Below, piece after piece: positions 42,272-50,567 of a stretch of 64,000 nucleotides of DNA; the stretch's first letter is position 1, and each line of letters opens with the position of its first letter. The notes under the pieces are model-generated. The model searched no databases and had not been told where the DNA came from. It saw nothing but the letters and a program-made list of their open reading frames with translations. Source of the stretch: Thiomicrorhabdus sp033238645 (lineage in GTDB: Bacteria > Pseudomonadota > Gammaproteobacteria > Thiomicrospirales > Thiomicrospiraceae); NCBI GenBank assembly GCA_033238645.1, contig BQXR01000003.1, positions 62,001-126,000 of the forward strand, given 5' to 3'. Position numbers and translations under genes: made by a program.

Positions 42272-42683
42272 TTAGAGCATGGATCTTGATTTAAGCGCAA
42301 ATCTTAAACTATTATTATTGAGGATATCAGCCTCTTTGTAACATCGATATGAATATAAAATACCATACAGTATTAATAGACCAAAGCTAGAGCCATAGTT
42401 AAGGCTAACGTCCATGCTGACAGCACCGACATTAATAGCCCCTATGAGCATTACAAAGATGAGAAAAAGCCAAATGATTGCAGCGACCGCAGCGTAGAGA
42501 TAGCGACGGACATAGAGAAAGCCCACGAATGGCAATAGAAACCCGAGCAGTCCAGCGTAGAACGAGTATTTAACCTTGGACTCTCTCGATAAGCCACTGC
42601 TTCAAATAGCTCATCTGATCGTTAGGGACTTTTTTCGGGTTGTTTAATGTCACTGTGCTATCAAGCATTTTTAACTTAGACAT
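42272..42683 (-). pseudogene. Frameshifted small membrane protein gene
   Basis: The first part starts at ATG 42683 with AAGGA nine bases upstream and reads MSKLKMLDSTVTLNNPKKVP to a stop at 42570. The second part is in the +1 frame and continues from just before that stop (VKYSFYAGLLGFLLPFVGFL) to 42272; it has no start codon or Shine-Dalgarno of its own except an internal TTG. Joined, they give one protein of about 135 residues with a soluble N-terminus and two or three membrane helices. A single-base deletion (or sequencing error) near CAAGGTTAAATAC explains both. Family not recognised. Confidence 0.6.
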
Positions 42684-42768
42684 TATTTAAGATCCTTGTA
42701 ATCTTATTGGGGCTTTATTGTTGAAGTAGACAACGTTAATTTGACCTTGAGGCCAATTGTTTCAATGG

Positions 42769-43292
42769 CTATGTATGATTTAGATTGTTAGCTCGTTCAA
42801 CTTCAGATGAATAGGTGAATTTTTCATCATAGAATGATTTGTATTCAATAATTAAGTCAGCATGATCAAATGAGAGATTAACCTCTTCAAGGGTAACTAA
42901 TGTTGGCTCTGTGAATTGAATAGTAACAATAGCGCACTTCTCCTTTGCATGCATTGAGTAGCCTTGAGCCATGTGCCTCACATGAGATTTGTACTGATTA
43001 GTAGGAAATAATAATTCTAAGCTTTTTCGATTACATCGGTATTGTTGCCAGAAATAACTTTGCCATCAACTTTTACAGTAAAACTTTCAATTAGTGCAGG
43101 CCCTAATCCATTATTCATTACTTCTGTGACATATACACCGCTCTCAGAATTTCGATATGACCATGAAGTTATATGGGGTCTAAATGAAAGTTTGTTATGT
43201 TCTCGGGTTTGTATTCCTTGCCATGCAGTATATGCAAGTGCGCATAAGGCAATAATTGAGCTTGATATTCCTGTTATGGCACTCCAATCCAA
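42769..43292 (-). pseudogene. Frameshifted gene for a membrane-anchored protein of unknown function
   Basis: The first part starts at TTG 43292 behind a good AGGAG and reads MDWSAITGISSSIIALCALA, a membrane anchor, then a soluble domain (LSFRPHITSWSYRNSESGVY, NNGLGPALIESF) to a stop at 43017. In another frame the protein clearly goes on: SLELLFPTNQYKSHVRHMAQ through to the stop at 42769. Loss of one base at GAAAAAGCTTAG explains the break; restored, the protein has about 174 residues. Single-anchor proteins with this beta-rich domain are common and uncharacterised. It may also be a sequencing error in the A run. Confidence 0.65.
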
Positions 43293-43396
43293 CTGCTGTC
43301 TCCTAAAAATCTAATAATTTCTAAACGGTATAGGACTTTAGCAATAAAGGGTTGTTAGTACGATAAGAATGATATTTTGAAAGATTTATGGAAAGA

Positions 43397-43801
43397 CTAA
43401 ACCCCAAAAGCATCCTGAATCCAATCGGGTTCTTTTTGATCACCTTCAAAGGTGATGACGTCAAAGCGCATCGCGTGGTGGTTGAGCTTGGGGTGCTTTA
43501 GTAGGAACAGCTCAGCTGAGTGGATAATGCGCTGCTGTTTTTGTGGAGTGACAAACTCAGCTGGGTGGCCGTATAGGCTGTTTTTGCGGTATTTGACTTC
43601 AAAAAAGATCAGTATTGGTTCACTGTTTTTAGGGTTGCATATTTTGGACAGGGGGGGATGTTCATTTGTCAGGCCGATCAGATCGATCTCGCCCCCTTTG
43701 CAGGTGAAGTTTTGCGCGATGATTTTGATCTTCTGTTTTTTAAGCCAAGCCTCGGCTTGTTGCTCTTTTTGCCGCCCGATTGAAAGGAGTTTTTTCAACA
43801 T
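43397..43801 (-). CDS. yraN: UPF0102 family protein YraN
   Basis: A 134-residue endonuclease-like protein. The family's restriction-endonuclease-like core is visible: RQKEQQAEAWLKKQKIKIIA, NFTCKGGEIDLIG (near residue 32) and FFEVKYRKNS (near residue 67), giving the E-X-D-X(n)-E-V-K pattern. In Escherichia coli yraN follows yraM (lpoA), as here. An AAAGGAG lies just before the ATG region. A G run of seven is present on the opposite strand (43651-43657), in an insertion (NEHPPLSKICNPKNSEP) relative to the family's usual compact length. Confidence 0.9.
   Translation of the reverse strand: MLKKLLSIGRQKEQQAEAWLKKQKIKIIAQNFTCKGGEIDLIGLTNEHPPLSKICNPKNSEPILIFFEVKYRKNSLYGHPAEFVTPQKQQRIIHSAELFLLKHPKLNHHAMRFDVITFEGDQKEPDWIQDAFGV
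43651..43657 (+). repeat. Run of seven G in a related context (TTTTGGACA), inside yraN
   Basis: Relaxed member of the dispersed G-tract family, on the strand opposite to the coding strand. Confidence 0.5.
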
Positions 43802-43855
43802 GACGGTCTCCTTAGAGGTTAAGGTAAATGAGGCTTTACCTGTTTAGAAGCTTGC

Positions 43856-45580
43856 CTAGAACAGTGAATAAGGTGAACTGCTCTGAATGGGTGCTTCTTC
43901 TATTCTTGCTTCTGGAATGTAAACGTTTTGAATGGTGACCTTCGCAGGTTGCTCATTACTCTCAGTGCTATTTGGTGCTGCCATTTGAGCCAGTGCTTCG
44001 GTCACTGGATCTACTTTTGGCTCAACCCAACGTTTGATCACACCTCGTCGATTATATTTTGTCCAAATCAGATTCTGTTTTAGCTGGTTGTCTTCTAACG
44101 TAATCTCACCTGTTTTACCTGATTTGAGGTAGCCGCCTAACCGTAGTTGATTTAGATGGTTGACTATCTGAAAGCTATCCCAGCCGAATGCTTCAAAGTT
44201 GGAACTTAGATTCTCAGGATTAAGTGTCACTGGGCGAGTTAAAAACTGTACGCCTTTCAGGTCACGGTTGGGTTTGATATTTTGTAGCTTTTTAGGTGAC
44301 AGTTGCAGTGAGCCATATATAGGTACGTCTAGCTCGAAAAAAGCCAGTTGCGGTTGGAAGACGGCGATGCGTTGGCTGTTATCGATAATCACGATAGCAT
44401 CAAAATCTTGACGTGTACGTGGGAAGAAAGATAGACGGTCTTTGGTCATTCGCTTAATATGCTGAAAACGCTGTTTGCTGGCATTTTCATTAATCAGTTC
44501 ACCAAGTGCTTGACGCAGTTTGGGTTTTACATTGGGATAGGCGCTGATAACGGCAACGTGATTTTGATTTGCTTGCCATGCATTTTGTAGTGCATGTGCT
44601 GTTTTAAGATTAGAACGACTATCGTTGGTTAAAATACCAATATTTTGATAGTTTTTCTGTTCAAAGAGTCTGACCATTTGTGCAACTTCATCAGAACCTT
44701 TGTAGTTGAACTGTGGAAAGGGTGCTTCTTCAATACTGTTAAGTGCAAGGACATCTGGGTCTTCAAAGTCAGCAAGTAGCTGAACAGCTTCTTTGGTGAG
44801 AGGGCCAATAATAAACTCAGCACCGTCTAGTTTGGCATTTTGCCAGACTTCGCTGAAGTTCTCTAAGTCTGAGGTATCGTAGAACTTAAGCGTGATATTC
44901 TGTTCTGAGGCAAAAAAGGCTTTTAAAATCCCGTTACGAATCTGCTGGCTAACTTGTTTATACTTGCCTTCAAAGGGCAGAAGAATGGCAATTTGTTGAA
45001 TCGTGGTGAAATTAGACATCTCACCAATCAAGCCAGGTAGCAGGTGCTTGGTGTAGATGGCATCAGGCTGGTTGTCTGCTAATACTTCTAGGTGTTGAAC
45101 CAGGGTTTTAGCAGGCCCTTTAACAATAGAAAGTAGTAGCGCCCACTGCTTAACTGACTCTGCGTAGTGATGGCTAAGGGTATATAGCATCTCTTCGGTA
45201 TCTTCGTGAGAGTGGCTGGTTAGCGTATCCCAAATCTGCTGTTCTATTACGGCTTGACCCCCTTCAGTAGAGATCTGCCATAGCTGGTTATTAAATTGAA
45301 TATAGCGGCCCCAGTCCTGCTCTCTTTTAGCGATCTCAATCTGAAACTCCAGCTCATCTTTGGTTAAAGAGAAGAGCGATTCTGGCTTAATCTCTTCTTT
45401 AACTTGTGCAGGAGTCGCTTGTACGGGGTTTACAACGGGTTTAACAACAGACTTTGGTTGTTGTGCAACAGGCTTTGGTAGCTGGCTGGTACAGGCAGAT
45501 AAAGCCAGAAAACTCGCTAAAGTGATACTTTGAATAAGATAAACTGGAATAGTTTTTTTCATTTTCGATAGAATACGCAT
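43856..45580 (-). CDS. lpoA: Penicillin-binding protein activator LpoA-like lipoprotein
   Basis: A lipoprotein of about 574 residues that in Escherichia coli reaches from the outer membrane to activate PBP1A. The signal peptide ends in a lipobox (LALSAC, Cys near residue 30). A low-complexity Pro/Val/Lys/Gln linker follows, then a helical domain and a periplasmic-binding-like domain (IAILLPFEGKYKQVSQQIRN, then DGAEFIIGPLTKEAV and NIGILTNDSRSNLKT). The position between rsmI and yraN is the conserved one. The start is unclear: ATG 45580 and ATG 45562 both give a good signal peptide and neither has a Shine-Dalgarno. Confidence 0.88.
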   Translation of the reverse strand: MRILSKMKKTIPVYLIQSITLASFLALSACTSQLPKPVAQQPKSVVKPVVNPVQATPAQVKEEIKPESLFSLTKDELEFQIEIAKREQDWGRYIQFNNQLWQISTEGGQAVIEQQIWDTLTSHSHEDTEEMLYTLSHHYAESVKQWALLLSIVKGPAKTLVQHLEVLADNQPDAIYTKHLLPGLIGEMSNFTTIQQIAILLPFEGKYKQVSQQIRNGILKAFFASEQNITLKFYDTSDLENFSEVWQNAKLDGAEFIIGPLTKEAVQLLADFEDPDVLALNSIEEAPFPQFNYKGSDEVAQMVRLFEQKNYQNIGILTNDSRSNLKTAHALQNAWQANQNHVAVISAYPNVKPKLRQALGELINENASKQRFQHIKRMTKDRLSFFPRTRQDFDAIVIIDNSQRIAVFQPQLAFFELDVPIYGSLQLSPKKLQNIKPNRDLKGVQFLTRPVTLNPENLSSNFEAFGWDSFQIVNHLNQLRLGGYLKSGKTGEITLEDNQLKQNLIWTKYNRRGVIKRWVEPKVDPVTEALAQMAAPNSTESNEQPAKVTIQNVYIPEARIEEAPIQSSSPYSLF

Positions 45581-45671
45581 AATTTAATATTATGCAAATT
45601 ATATAGCAATCCTAGATAGGGTTTTATACATACCTCTTTAAATTTTACACAGTGCTTAATAAAGGTCTCTT

Positions 45672-46556
45672 ATGACGGTTAAACCAACGCTCTCTTCAGG
45701 CAGTGAACAATATGCAGATGCGACACTTTTTATAGTGGCAACGCCGATTGGAAATCTAAAAGATATTACCCGCAGAGCGGTCGATATTTTGGAGTCGGTT
45801 GATTGGATTGCCGCGGAAGATACTCGCCATACTCGCCAACTATTACAGTCATTAGGCATTAATCAAACCTTGATTAGCTTGCATGAACACAATGAATCCA
45901 GCCGTAGCCAGCAGTTGTTGGAGCGTTTACAAAAAGGTGAGAAGGGTGCTTTAGTCTCTGATGCAGGAACACCTTTGATTAACGATCCAGGTTATCACCT
46001 TGTAAAACTATTGCGAGAGCAGCAGGTGAATGTGGTGCCTATTCCTGGGCCTAGTGCGGTGATTACTGCTCTGTGTGCGGCAGGGCTGCCAACAGATCGT
46101 TTTAGTTATGAAGGTTTTTTACCTGCTAAATCCACTAAGCGTACTTTGGCTTTAGAAAAGTTGAAAGAGGATGTGCGTACGCTGGTTTTTTATGAATCGC
46201 CACATAGAGTGCAGGCAACTTTGGCAGATATGCAATCTGTGTTTGGCGAAGATCGCACGATTGTGGCAGCGCGTGAGATGACTAAGAAGTTTGAGCAGTT
46301 TGTCTCAGGTAGCTTGGCGGAAGTGGTAGCTTACTTTGAAGAGAACTCAGATAAGGTACGTGGTGAGTTTGTCTTGATGGTGGGCGGTGCTACTGAGAAA
46401 GCCGCGGTTGAGCTATCTGAGTATGACAGCTTGATTGAGACACTGCTTAAACAGAAGTTGCCCGTGAAGCAGATATCTGAGATTGTTGCGGATTATGCTG
46501 GGATTAAGAAAAAGCCTATCTATAACCGTGTGCTTGCGTTAAAAGATCAAGACTAG
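45672..46556 (+). CDS. rsmI: 16S rRNA (cytidine1402-2'-O)-methyltransferase RsmI
   Basis: A 294-residue SAM-dependent methyltransferase of the tetrapyrrole-methylase fold. LFIVATPIGNLKDITRRAV near residue 19, AEDTRHTRQLL, SDAGTPLINDPGYHLV near residue 97 and PGPSAVITALCAAGLP are its hallmarks; FYESPHRV follows near residue 174. AAGGTCTCT lies before the ATG. It is divergent from lpoA, with about 90 bp between them. Confidence 0.96.
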   Translation: MTVKPTLSSGSEQYADATLFIVATPIGNLKDITRRAVDILESVDWIAAEDTRHTRQLLQSLGINQTLISLHEHNESSRSQQLLERLQKGEKGALVSDAGTPLINDPGYHLVKLLREQQVNVVPIPGPSAVITALCAAGLPTDRFSYEGFLPAKSTKRTLALEKLKEDVRTLVFYESPHRVQATLADMQSVFGEDRTIVAAREMTKKFEQFVSGSLAEVVAYFEENSDKVRGEFVLMVGGATEKAAVELSEYDSLIETLLKQKLPVKQISEIVADYAGIKKKPIYNRVLALKDQD

Positions 46557-46566
46557 GTTTAACGGG

Positions 46567-47484
46567 TTAAATAAGTCCTGCTGACTTTAACGCTTTAATA
46601 GAATAAATATCATAACGCGTGTTTGGGCTTGAGATATTGGCCGATGGGATAAGCTTCGGATTGTCCAATTCAATAATAGGTGCGCCTTTTGGGCGTTTAA
46701 CCACTACTCGATAGCTTGCTGTTTGCAAGGCAGCACTCAAGAGTTTTTCACTATCACGATCAGGACCTACTAAGTTCTGTAGCGCTTTCATCTCTTTTTT
46801 AGTTGCGGCATTTTTCTTCTTCTCTGGATACATCGGATCCATATAGATCACATCGACTTTTGGTTGTTCACTGAGTAGGTAGTCCGCAGAATTAGCCTGC
46901 TTTATAGAGAGGCTATTGATGATACTTAGTAGTGCTTGCCTCTCCTTATTATCGTCATTATTATTTTTCTCATGATTGTCATCTTTACTATCACCGTCAT
47001 TACTCGTTAAAGCAGCACCTGCTCGAGCTAGGCCATCTGCAAGTAGCGCGGCAACGGCAACTGAGCGTTCGATCATCTGCACTTGATGGCCTTGTGAAGC
47101 CAGTACAAAACTATCCCCCCCCATACCTGCTGTGGCATCCAAAATAGTTGGCAGTCCCTCTTTTAATTTACCCATTGCTCTAACTAACGGCTGACCTTTT
47201 CCACCACCAAAATGGCGACGATGGGCTTTTTTACCGCTAATAAAATCGATAAAAACTGGGCCACTCTCATTTTGAAAGAGGGCGAGTTTTTGAATAGGGT
47301 CTTTTTTAACAGTGTACCAACCTAGCTGCATATACGATGGCTCAGATAGATCATCGGTCAGTGGTAGGCTATATTTGTGGCTGAGAGCTAAAGCGGCTGA
47401 CTGCGCTGCCTCACTGTAATCATAAGGGTTGATGATAATAGAGAGTGGTACTGTGGAAGGGCTGTTTGAGTCTGATGCTTTCAT
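46567..47484 (-). CDS. rsmJ: 16S rRNA (guanine1516-N2)-methyltransferase RsmJ
   Basis: A 305-residue methyltransferase, somewhat longer than the usual 250. Family marks: SGKKAHRRHFGGGKGQPLVR (near residue 83), ILDATAGMGGDSFVLASQG (near residue 113), MIERSVAVAALLADGL, VIYMDPMYPEKKK (near residue 213) and KRPKGAPI. Between the SAM-binding half and the catalytic half is an insertion of about 25 residues that is almost only Asn, Asp, Lys, Glu and Ser (near residues 158-183). It converges with rsmI with only 10 bp between the stops. Confidence 0.92.
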   Translation of the reverse strand: MKASDSNSPSTVPLSIIINPYDYSEAAQSAALALSHKYSLPLTDDLSEPSYMQLGWYTVKKDPIQKLALFQNESGPVFIDFISGKKAHRRHFGGGKGQPLVRAMGKLKEGLPTILDATAGMGGDSFVLASQGHQVQMIERSVAVAALLADGLARAGAALTSNDGDSKDDNHEKNNNDDNKERQALLSIINSLSIKQANSADYLLSEQPKVDVIYMDPMYPEKKKNAATKKEMKALQNLVGPDRDSEKLLSAALQTASYRVVVKRPKGAPIIELDNPKLIPSANISSPNTRYDIYSIKALKSAGLI

Positions 47485-47708
47485 AAAGAGGTTTGAATTC
47501 GTTATCGTTGGTTGAATGCCTCTTATTTTAAGGCAATTGCATCTTTAAGGGTTTTTAATTGTCTTTCTTGACCTAAAGGCACTTTAATAAATGCCGTGCT
47601 CTTCTATAATAACAGCCATTAGGTCTCTATATTAAGAGTAGAGCGTGTAATAGAGTGGTTGATAAAGATGGTCAGTAGTTTCAGTTTAATGGCAGTGGAA
47701 TTAAGTAG

Positions 47709-49013
47709 ATGAGCTTTAAGAGTCGATTGTTTTTCAAATTAGCTATTTTACCGTGCTTTCTTCTCTTAAATGTATTACTGGGTACTGTTGTGCAGGCGGC
47801 TGAGATAAAATCAGTCGATGCTAAAGAAGGTTCTGCGTTAAGTTATTTTAACCAGCTAAGTCATTCAGGCATTGTGTTACAGGATGAACAGCAGAAACTA
47901 TTGATCTCTAAATCAGCTCACGATTACTTTATCCCTGCCTCAACGACCAAGCTCATTACCGCACTATTGTCACTACGCCACTGGGGTGCAGACCACCGCT
48001 TTAAGACAGAGTTTTATCTGAGCCAACAAATTGAGCAGGGGGGGTACAAGCTACTGGTAAAGGGCTTTGGTGATCCTTTTTTAGTCTCAGAGGAGCTGGC
48101 TGTTGTGGCTAAGCAGTTAGCAGAAAAGTTGAAGCAGCAGCAGATTCACTCCTTGTTGGCGATTCAATTAGATGTCTCCTATTATAAGTCGGGCTTAAAA
48201 CTGCCTGGAGCTAGTCTAAGTGACAACCCTTATGATGCGATTCCCTCAGCTTTAGCGGCAAACTTTAATACCATTAATATTCGTAAAACAGCACAAGGGT
48301 TTGAGTCGGCAGAACTGCAAACGCCAATGACACAAACAGCGTTTAAAGCGGCACAAAATATTAGGTCATTTAAAAAGATAAATAAGGGAAATAAAGTAGG
48401 TTTAGAGCAGCGAGTAAACCTTGGGCGTGATGAAAAAGTCGGCCAGCGTTATTTTGCAGAACTGCTGGCAGCCTTCCTAATTGAGCAGGGCATTCAAGTG
48501 GGTGATCAGGTTGAATGGCAAACCTTGGACTTGGCTGAACAAACACATATATATAGCCACTTAAATTCATTAAGTTTGGATGAAATGATTCGTCCGATGA
48601 TGAAGTATTCGACCAACTTTATTGCCAATCAGTTGGCTCTTAACCTGAGTAGTGAGGTGATGGGTGGTGTGGCCAGTGAGCAGAAAGTTGCTAAGATCTA
48701 TCAGCAGCAATTAAGTCAGTTTTTTGGCTGGCAGCAGTTTCATATAGAGGAAGGTGCGGGTCTGTCACGCGCCAATCGCTTAACGCCAACACAGTTAATT
48801 GAGGTGTTGGCAGCTTTTAAACCTTGGCATCATCTACTACCAGAGATAGAACAGGATGTATTTGCTAAGTCGGGTTCGCTAATTGGAGTGAGTACGCTGG
48901 CGGGCTATATCCGTAATGAGTCAGCGTGGTATCCGTTTGTTTTTATGATTAATCAGAAAGTCCCGTATCGTTTTCGTAACAGACTGGCTAAAGAGCTGAG
49001 TGAACGTTATTGA
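47709..49013 (+). CDS. dacB: D-alanyl-D-alanine carboxypeptidase/endopeptidase, PBP4 type
   Basis: A 434-residue periplasmic enzyme that trims or cleaves peptidoglycan peptides. A signal peptide is present (LFFKLAILPCFLLLNVLLG, cleavage after VQAA near residue 31). Active-site motifs: Ser-X-X-Lys in PASTTKLI (near residue 78), Ser-X-Asn in KYSTNFIAN (near residue 299) and Lys-Ser-Gly in FAKSGSLIG (near residue 392, in place of Lys-Thr-Gly). A G run in the dispersed motif encodes IEQGGY near residue 110. No strong Shine-Dalgarno (GGAATTAAGTAG). It lies before RNase P RNA. Confidence 0.9.
   Translation: MSFKSRLFFKLAILPCFLLLNVLLGTVVQAAEIKSVDAKEGSALSYFNQLSHSGIVLQDEQQKLLISKSAHDYFIPASTTKLITALLSLRHWGADHRFKTEFYLSQQIEQGGYKLLVKGFGDPFLVSEELAVVAKQLAEKLKQQQIHSLLAIQLDVSYYKSGLKLPGASLSDNPYDAIPSALAANFNTINIRKTAQGFESAELQTPMTQTAFKAAQNIRSFKKINKGNKVGLEQRVNLGRDEKVGQRYFAELLAAFLIEQGIQVGDQVEWQTLDLAEQTHIYSHLNSLSLDEMIRPMMKYSTNFIANQLALNLSSEVMGGVASEQKVAKIYQQQLSQFFGWQQFHIEEGAGLSRANRLTPTQLIEVLAAFKPWHHLLPEIEQDVFAKSGSLIGVSTLAGYIRNESAWYPFVFMINQKVPYRFRNRLAKELSERY
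48032..48044 (+). repeat. TGAGCA plus seven G, inside dacB
   Basis: Genic copy of the dispersed motif, followed by TAC and read Ile-Glu-Gln-Gly-Gly-Tyr. Confidence 0.85.
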
Positions 49014-49116
49014 TCACGTTATAGAATAAGATCGTGGTTGAGGCTTAAACTCTATTGAGAAGCGCAGGTTCTTTTACCTCGCCTTTTGAGTCGCTTTCGG
49101 GTAGTATACGCAGCTT

Positions 49117-49497
49117 AAAGTGGGTCGGACAATCGCGGAGGTATTTATACCTTGGAGGAAAGTCCGGGCACCATAGAGCAGGATTCCAGCTAACGGCTGG
49201 GCGGTGAGAGCCGACGGACAGTGCAGCAGAAAATAAACCGCCGATGGCTCGCTTGCGAGAACAGGTAAGGTTGAAATGGTGCGGTAAGAGCGCACCGCGC
49301 ATTTGGTAACAAATGTGGCAGTGAAAACCCAATCCGGTGCAAGACCAAATAGGGAAACAACGTTGTTAAGCTTGCTTAGTGACAACCTGCTGCTCGCAGG
49401 AGTTTCCGGGTAGGTTGCTTGAGGTATGCAGCGATGTATATCCAGATGAATGATTGTCACTCTTCGGAGTACAGAACCCGGCTTACAGACCCACTTT
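49117..49497 (+). ncRNA. rnpB: RNase P RNA, class A
   Basis: The catalytic RNA that matures the 5' end of tRNAs. P1 is formed by AAAGTGGGTC at the start and GACCCACTTT at the end. The universal CR-I block GAGGAAAGTCCGGGCACCATAG is present near 49169, with GCAGGATTCCAGCTAACGGCTGGGCGG after it; AGTGCAGCAGAAAATA, the AAGGTTGAAATGGTGCGGTAAGAGCGCACC block, and the 3' ACAGAACCCGGCTTACAGACC all match class A bacterial RNase P RNA. Ends are placed on the P1 stem and may be off by a few bases. (Blocks are quoted in parts: GAGGAAAGTCCGGG, AGAGCGCACC.). Confidence 0.97.
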
Positions 49498-50022
49498 TCC
49501 TTTTTACTTCTTAAATATACTCGTTTTTCTCGATTGTATCTTTTGGTCATTACTTCTTAATGACTCTCCCTTAAATTTGCTTATCCACTTTACGCTTTAG
49601 TTTACTTTTTAGGTGCTAGTTTTGATGGGTTGTCTTGTTTAATTTGATTCTTTTATCTAACTTTTTGAGTACTGTCTTTTTTTCGCTAAAGTTAAATTCC
49701 CCACTTTTTTTAAGTTTTTGATAAAAAAAGTAAAAAAATCCCCACTTTGGTTTTTTTGATGGAGAAAGTAGGTGTGTGATCGAACATGTTGTGCCAACCA
49801 TCTCTTGGTTTAACTATATATAGTGCTTGATTCTAGAGGGCTACTGAGAGGGGTTTTTGAGGAAAATAGACAAAGCCTTGATGGATGATGTTAAAAACTA
49901 CATTCTTAAGTGTCTCTAATTTATTGAAAAATAAGGCAATTAAAAACTTGGTCTAAACTTACATTTATAACAAAAACTAAGCTAAGTCGTTGTCTTGTAA
50001 TGGAATTCTACTGTTTTCGCGG
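49498..50022. other. Long AT-rich region upstream of mraZ
   Basis: About 525 bases without a convincing gene; an antisense frame of 61 codons (49616-49801) has no Shine-Dalgarno and is Lys/Phe-rich. Two CCCCACTTT elements at 49699 and 49740 (AAAGTGGGG on the other strand), 41 bp apart, flank a TTTTTTT...AAAAAAA inverted repeat and resemble the MraZ-box units found at the mraZ promoter. Confidence 0.45.
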
Positions 50023-50051
50023 TTGACACAAGGGGGTAATATCCATATAGT
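50023..50051 (+). promoter_or_regulatory. Sigma-70 promoter of the dcw cluster (Pmra)
   Basis: TTGACA (50023-50028) and TATAGT (50046-50051) with a 17-bp spacer. The MraZ-type repeats begin inside the -10 box, so a bound MraZ would block initiation. Confidence 0.85.
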
Positions 50052-50088
50052 GGCACTAAGTGGGAGAAAGTGGCGAAAAGTGGAGAGG
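50049..50088 (+). promoter_or_regulatory. Four tandem MraZ-type boxes
   Basis: AGTGGCACTA, AGTGGGAGAA, AGTGGCGAAA and AGTGGAGAGG follow each other with an exact 10-bp period. MraZ binds repeated TGGGN elements with 5-bp spacers, that is, a 10-bp period, in front of its own gene. The array ends within the Shine-Dalgarno of mraZ. Confidence 0.85.
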
Positions 50089-50089
50089 G

Positions 50090-50548
50090 ATGCTGTTTTT
50101 TAGAGGAATCAATTCAGTCAATTTAGATACAAAGGGGCGTATGGCGATCCCGAAAAAGTATCGTGAAGGGATTTCTGATGCCAGTGATAATCAGTTAGTC
50201 GCCACAATTGATCTGCACAGCCCATGTTTATTGATTTATACCCTCGATGAGTGGGAAATTATTGAACGTAAATTGGTTGCTATGCCAAATATGGACCCGC
50301 AAGCACGTTTAGTTCAGCGTTTACTATTAGGGCACGCATCTGAGATGGAGATTGATTCGCAAGGTCGAATTCTTCTACCAAGCCTTTTACGAGAGCACGC
50401 CAAGATAGAAAAACCAGCCATTTTACTCGGTCAGGGAAATAAGTTTGAACTTTGGTCTCAAGAAGCTTGGGATGCAAGTCGTCCTGAGATGTTAGAATCC
50501 GCTATGTCAGATGAAGTTTCTGGTGCATTAGCAAGCTTAAGTTTGTAA
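50090..50548 (+). CDS. mraZ: Transcriptional regulator MraZ
   Basis: A 152-residue DNA-binding protein with two SpoVT/AbrB-like halves, repressor of the dcw cluster. Each half has the conserved pattern: LDTKGRMAIPKKYRE (near residue 12) and IDSQGRILLPSLLRE (near residue 87). ATG 50090 gives the standard MLFFRGINSVNLD start and a length equal to the Escherichia coli protein; the frame reads back to a GTG at 50060, but this stretch consists of the operator repeats. The Shine-Dalgarno GGAGAGGG is unusually close to the ATG. Confidence 0.96.
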   Translation: MLFFRGINSVNLDTKGRMAIPKKYREGISDASDNQLVATIDLHSPCLLIYTLDEWEIIERKLVAMPNMDPQARLVQRLLLGHASEMEIDSQGRILLPSLLREHAKIEKPAILLGQGNKFELWSQEAWDASRPEMLESAMSDEVSGALASLSL

Positions 50549-50567
50549 TCCAACTAAGGATAGAACA

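Noticed and set aside
42769..42981. Independent small gene of 70 codons
   Set aside because: Its translation continues the upstream protein after a one-base shift and it has no ribosome-binding site of its own.
49045..49550. Antisense open frames of 95 and 158 codons
   Set aside because: They lie across RNase P RNA, whose conserved structure explains the sequence.
49616..49801. Antisense frame of 61 codons upstream of mraZ
   Set aside because: AT-rich low-complexity region, no Shine-Dalgarno, no recognisable protein.
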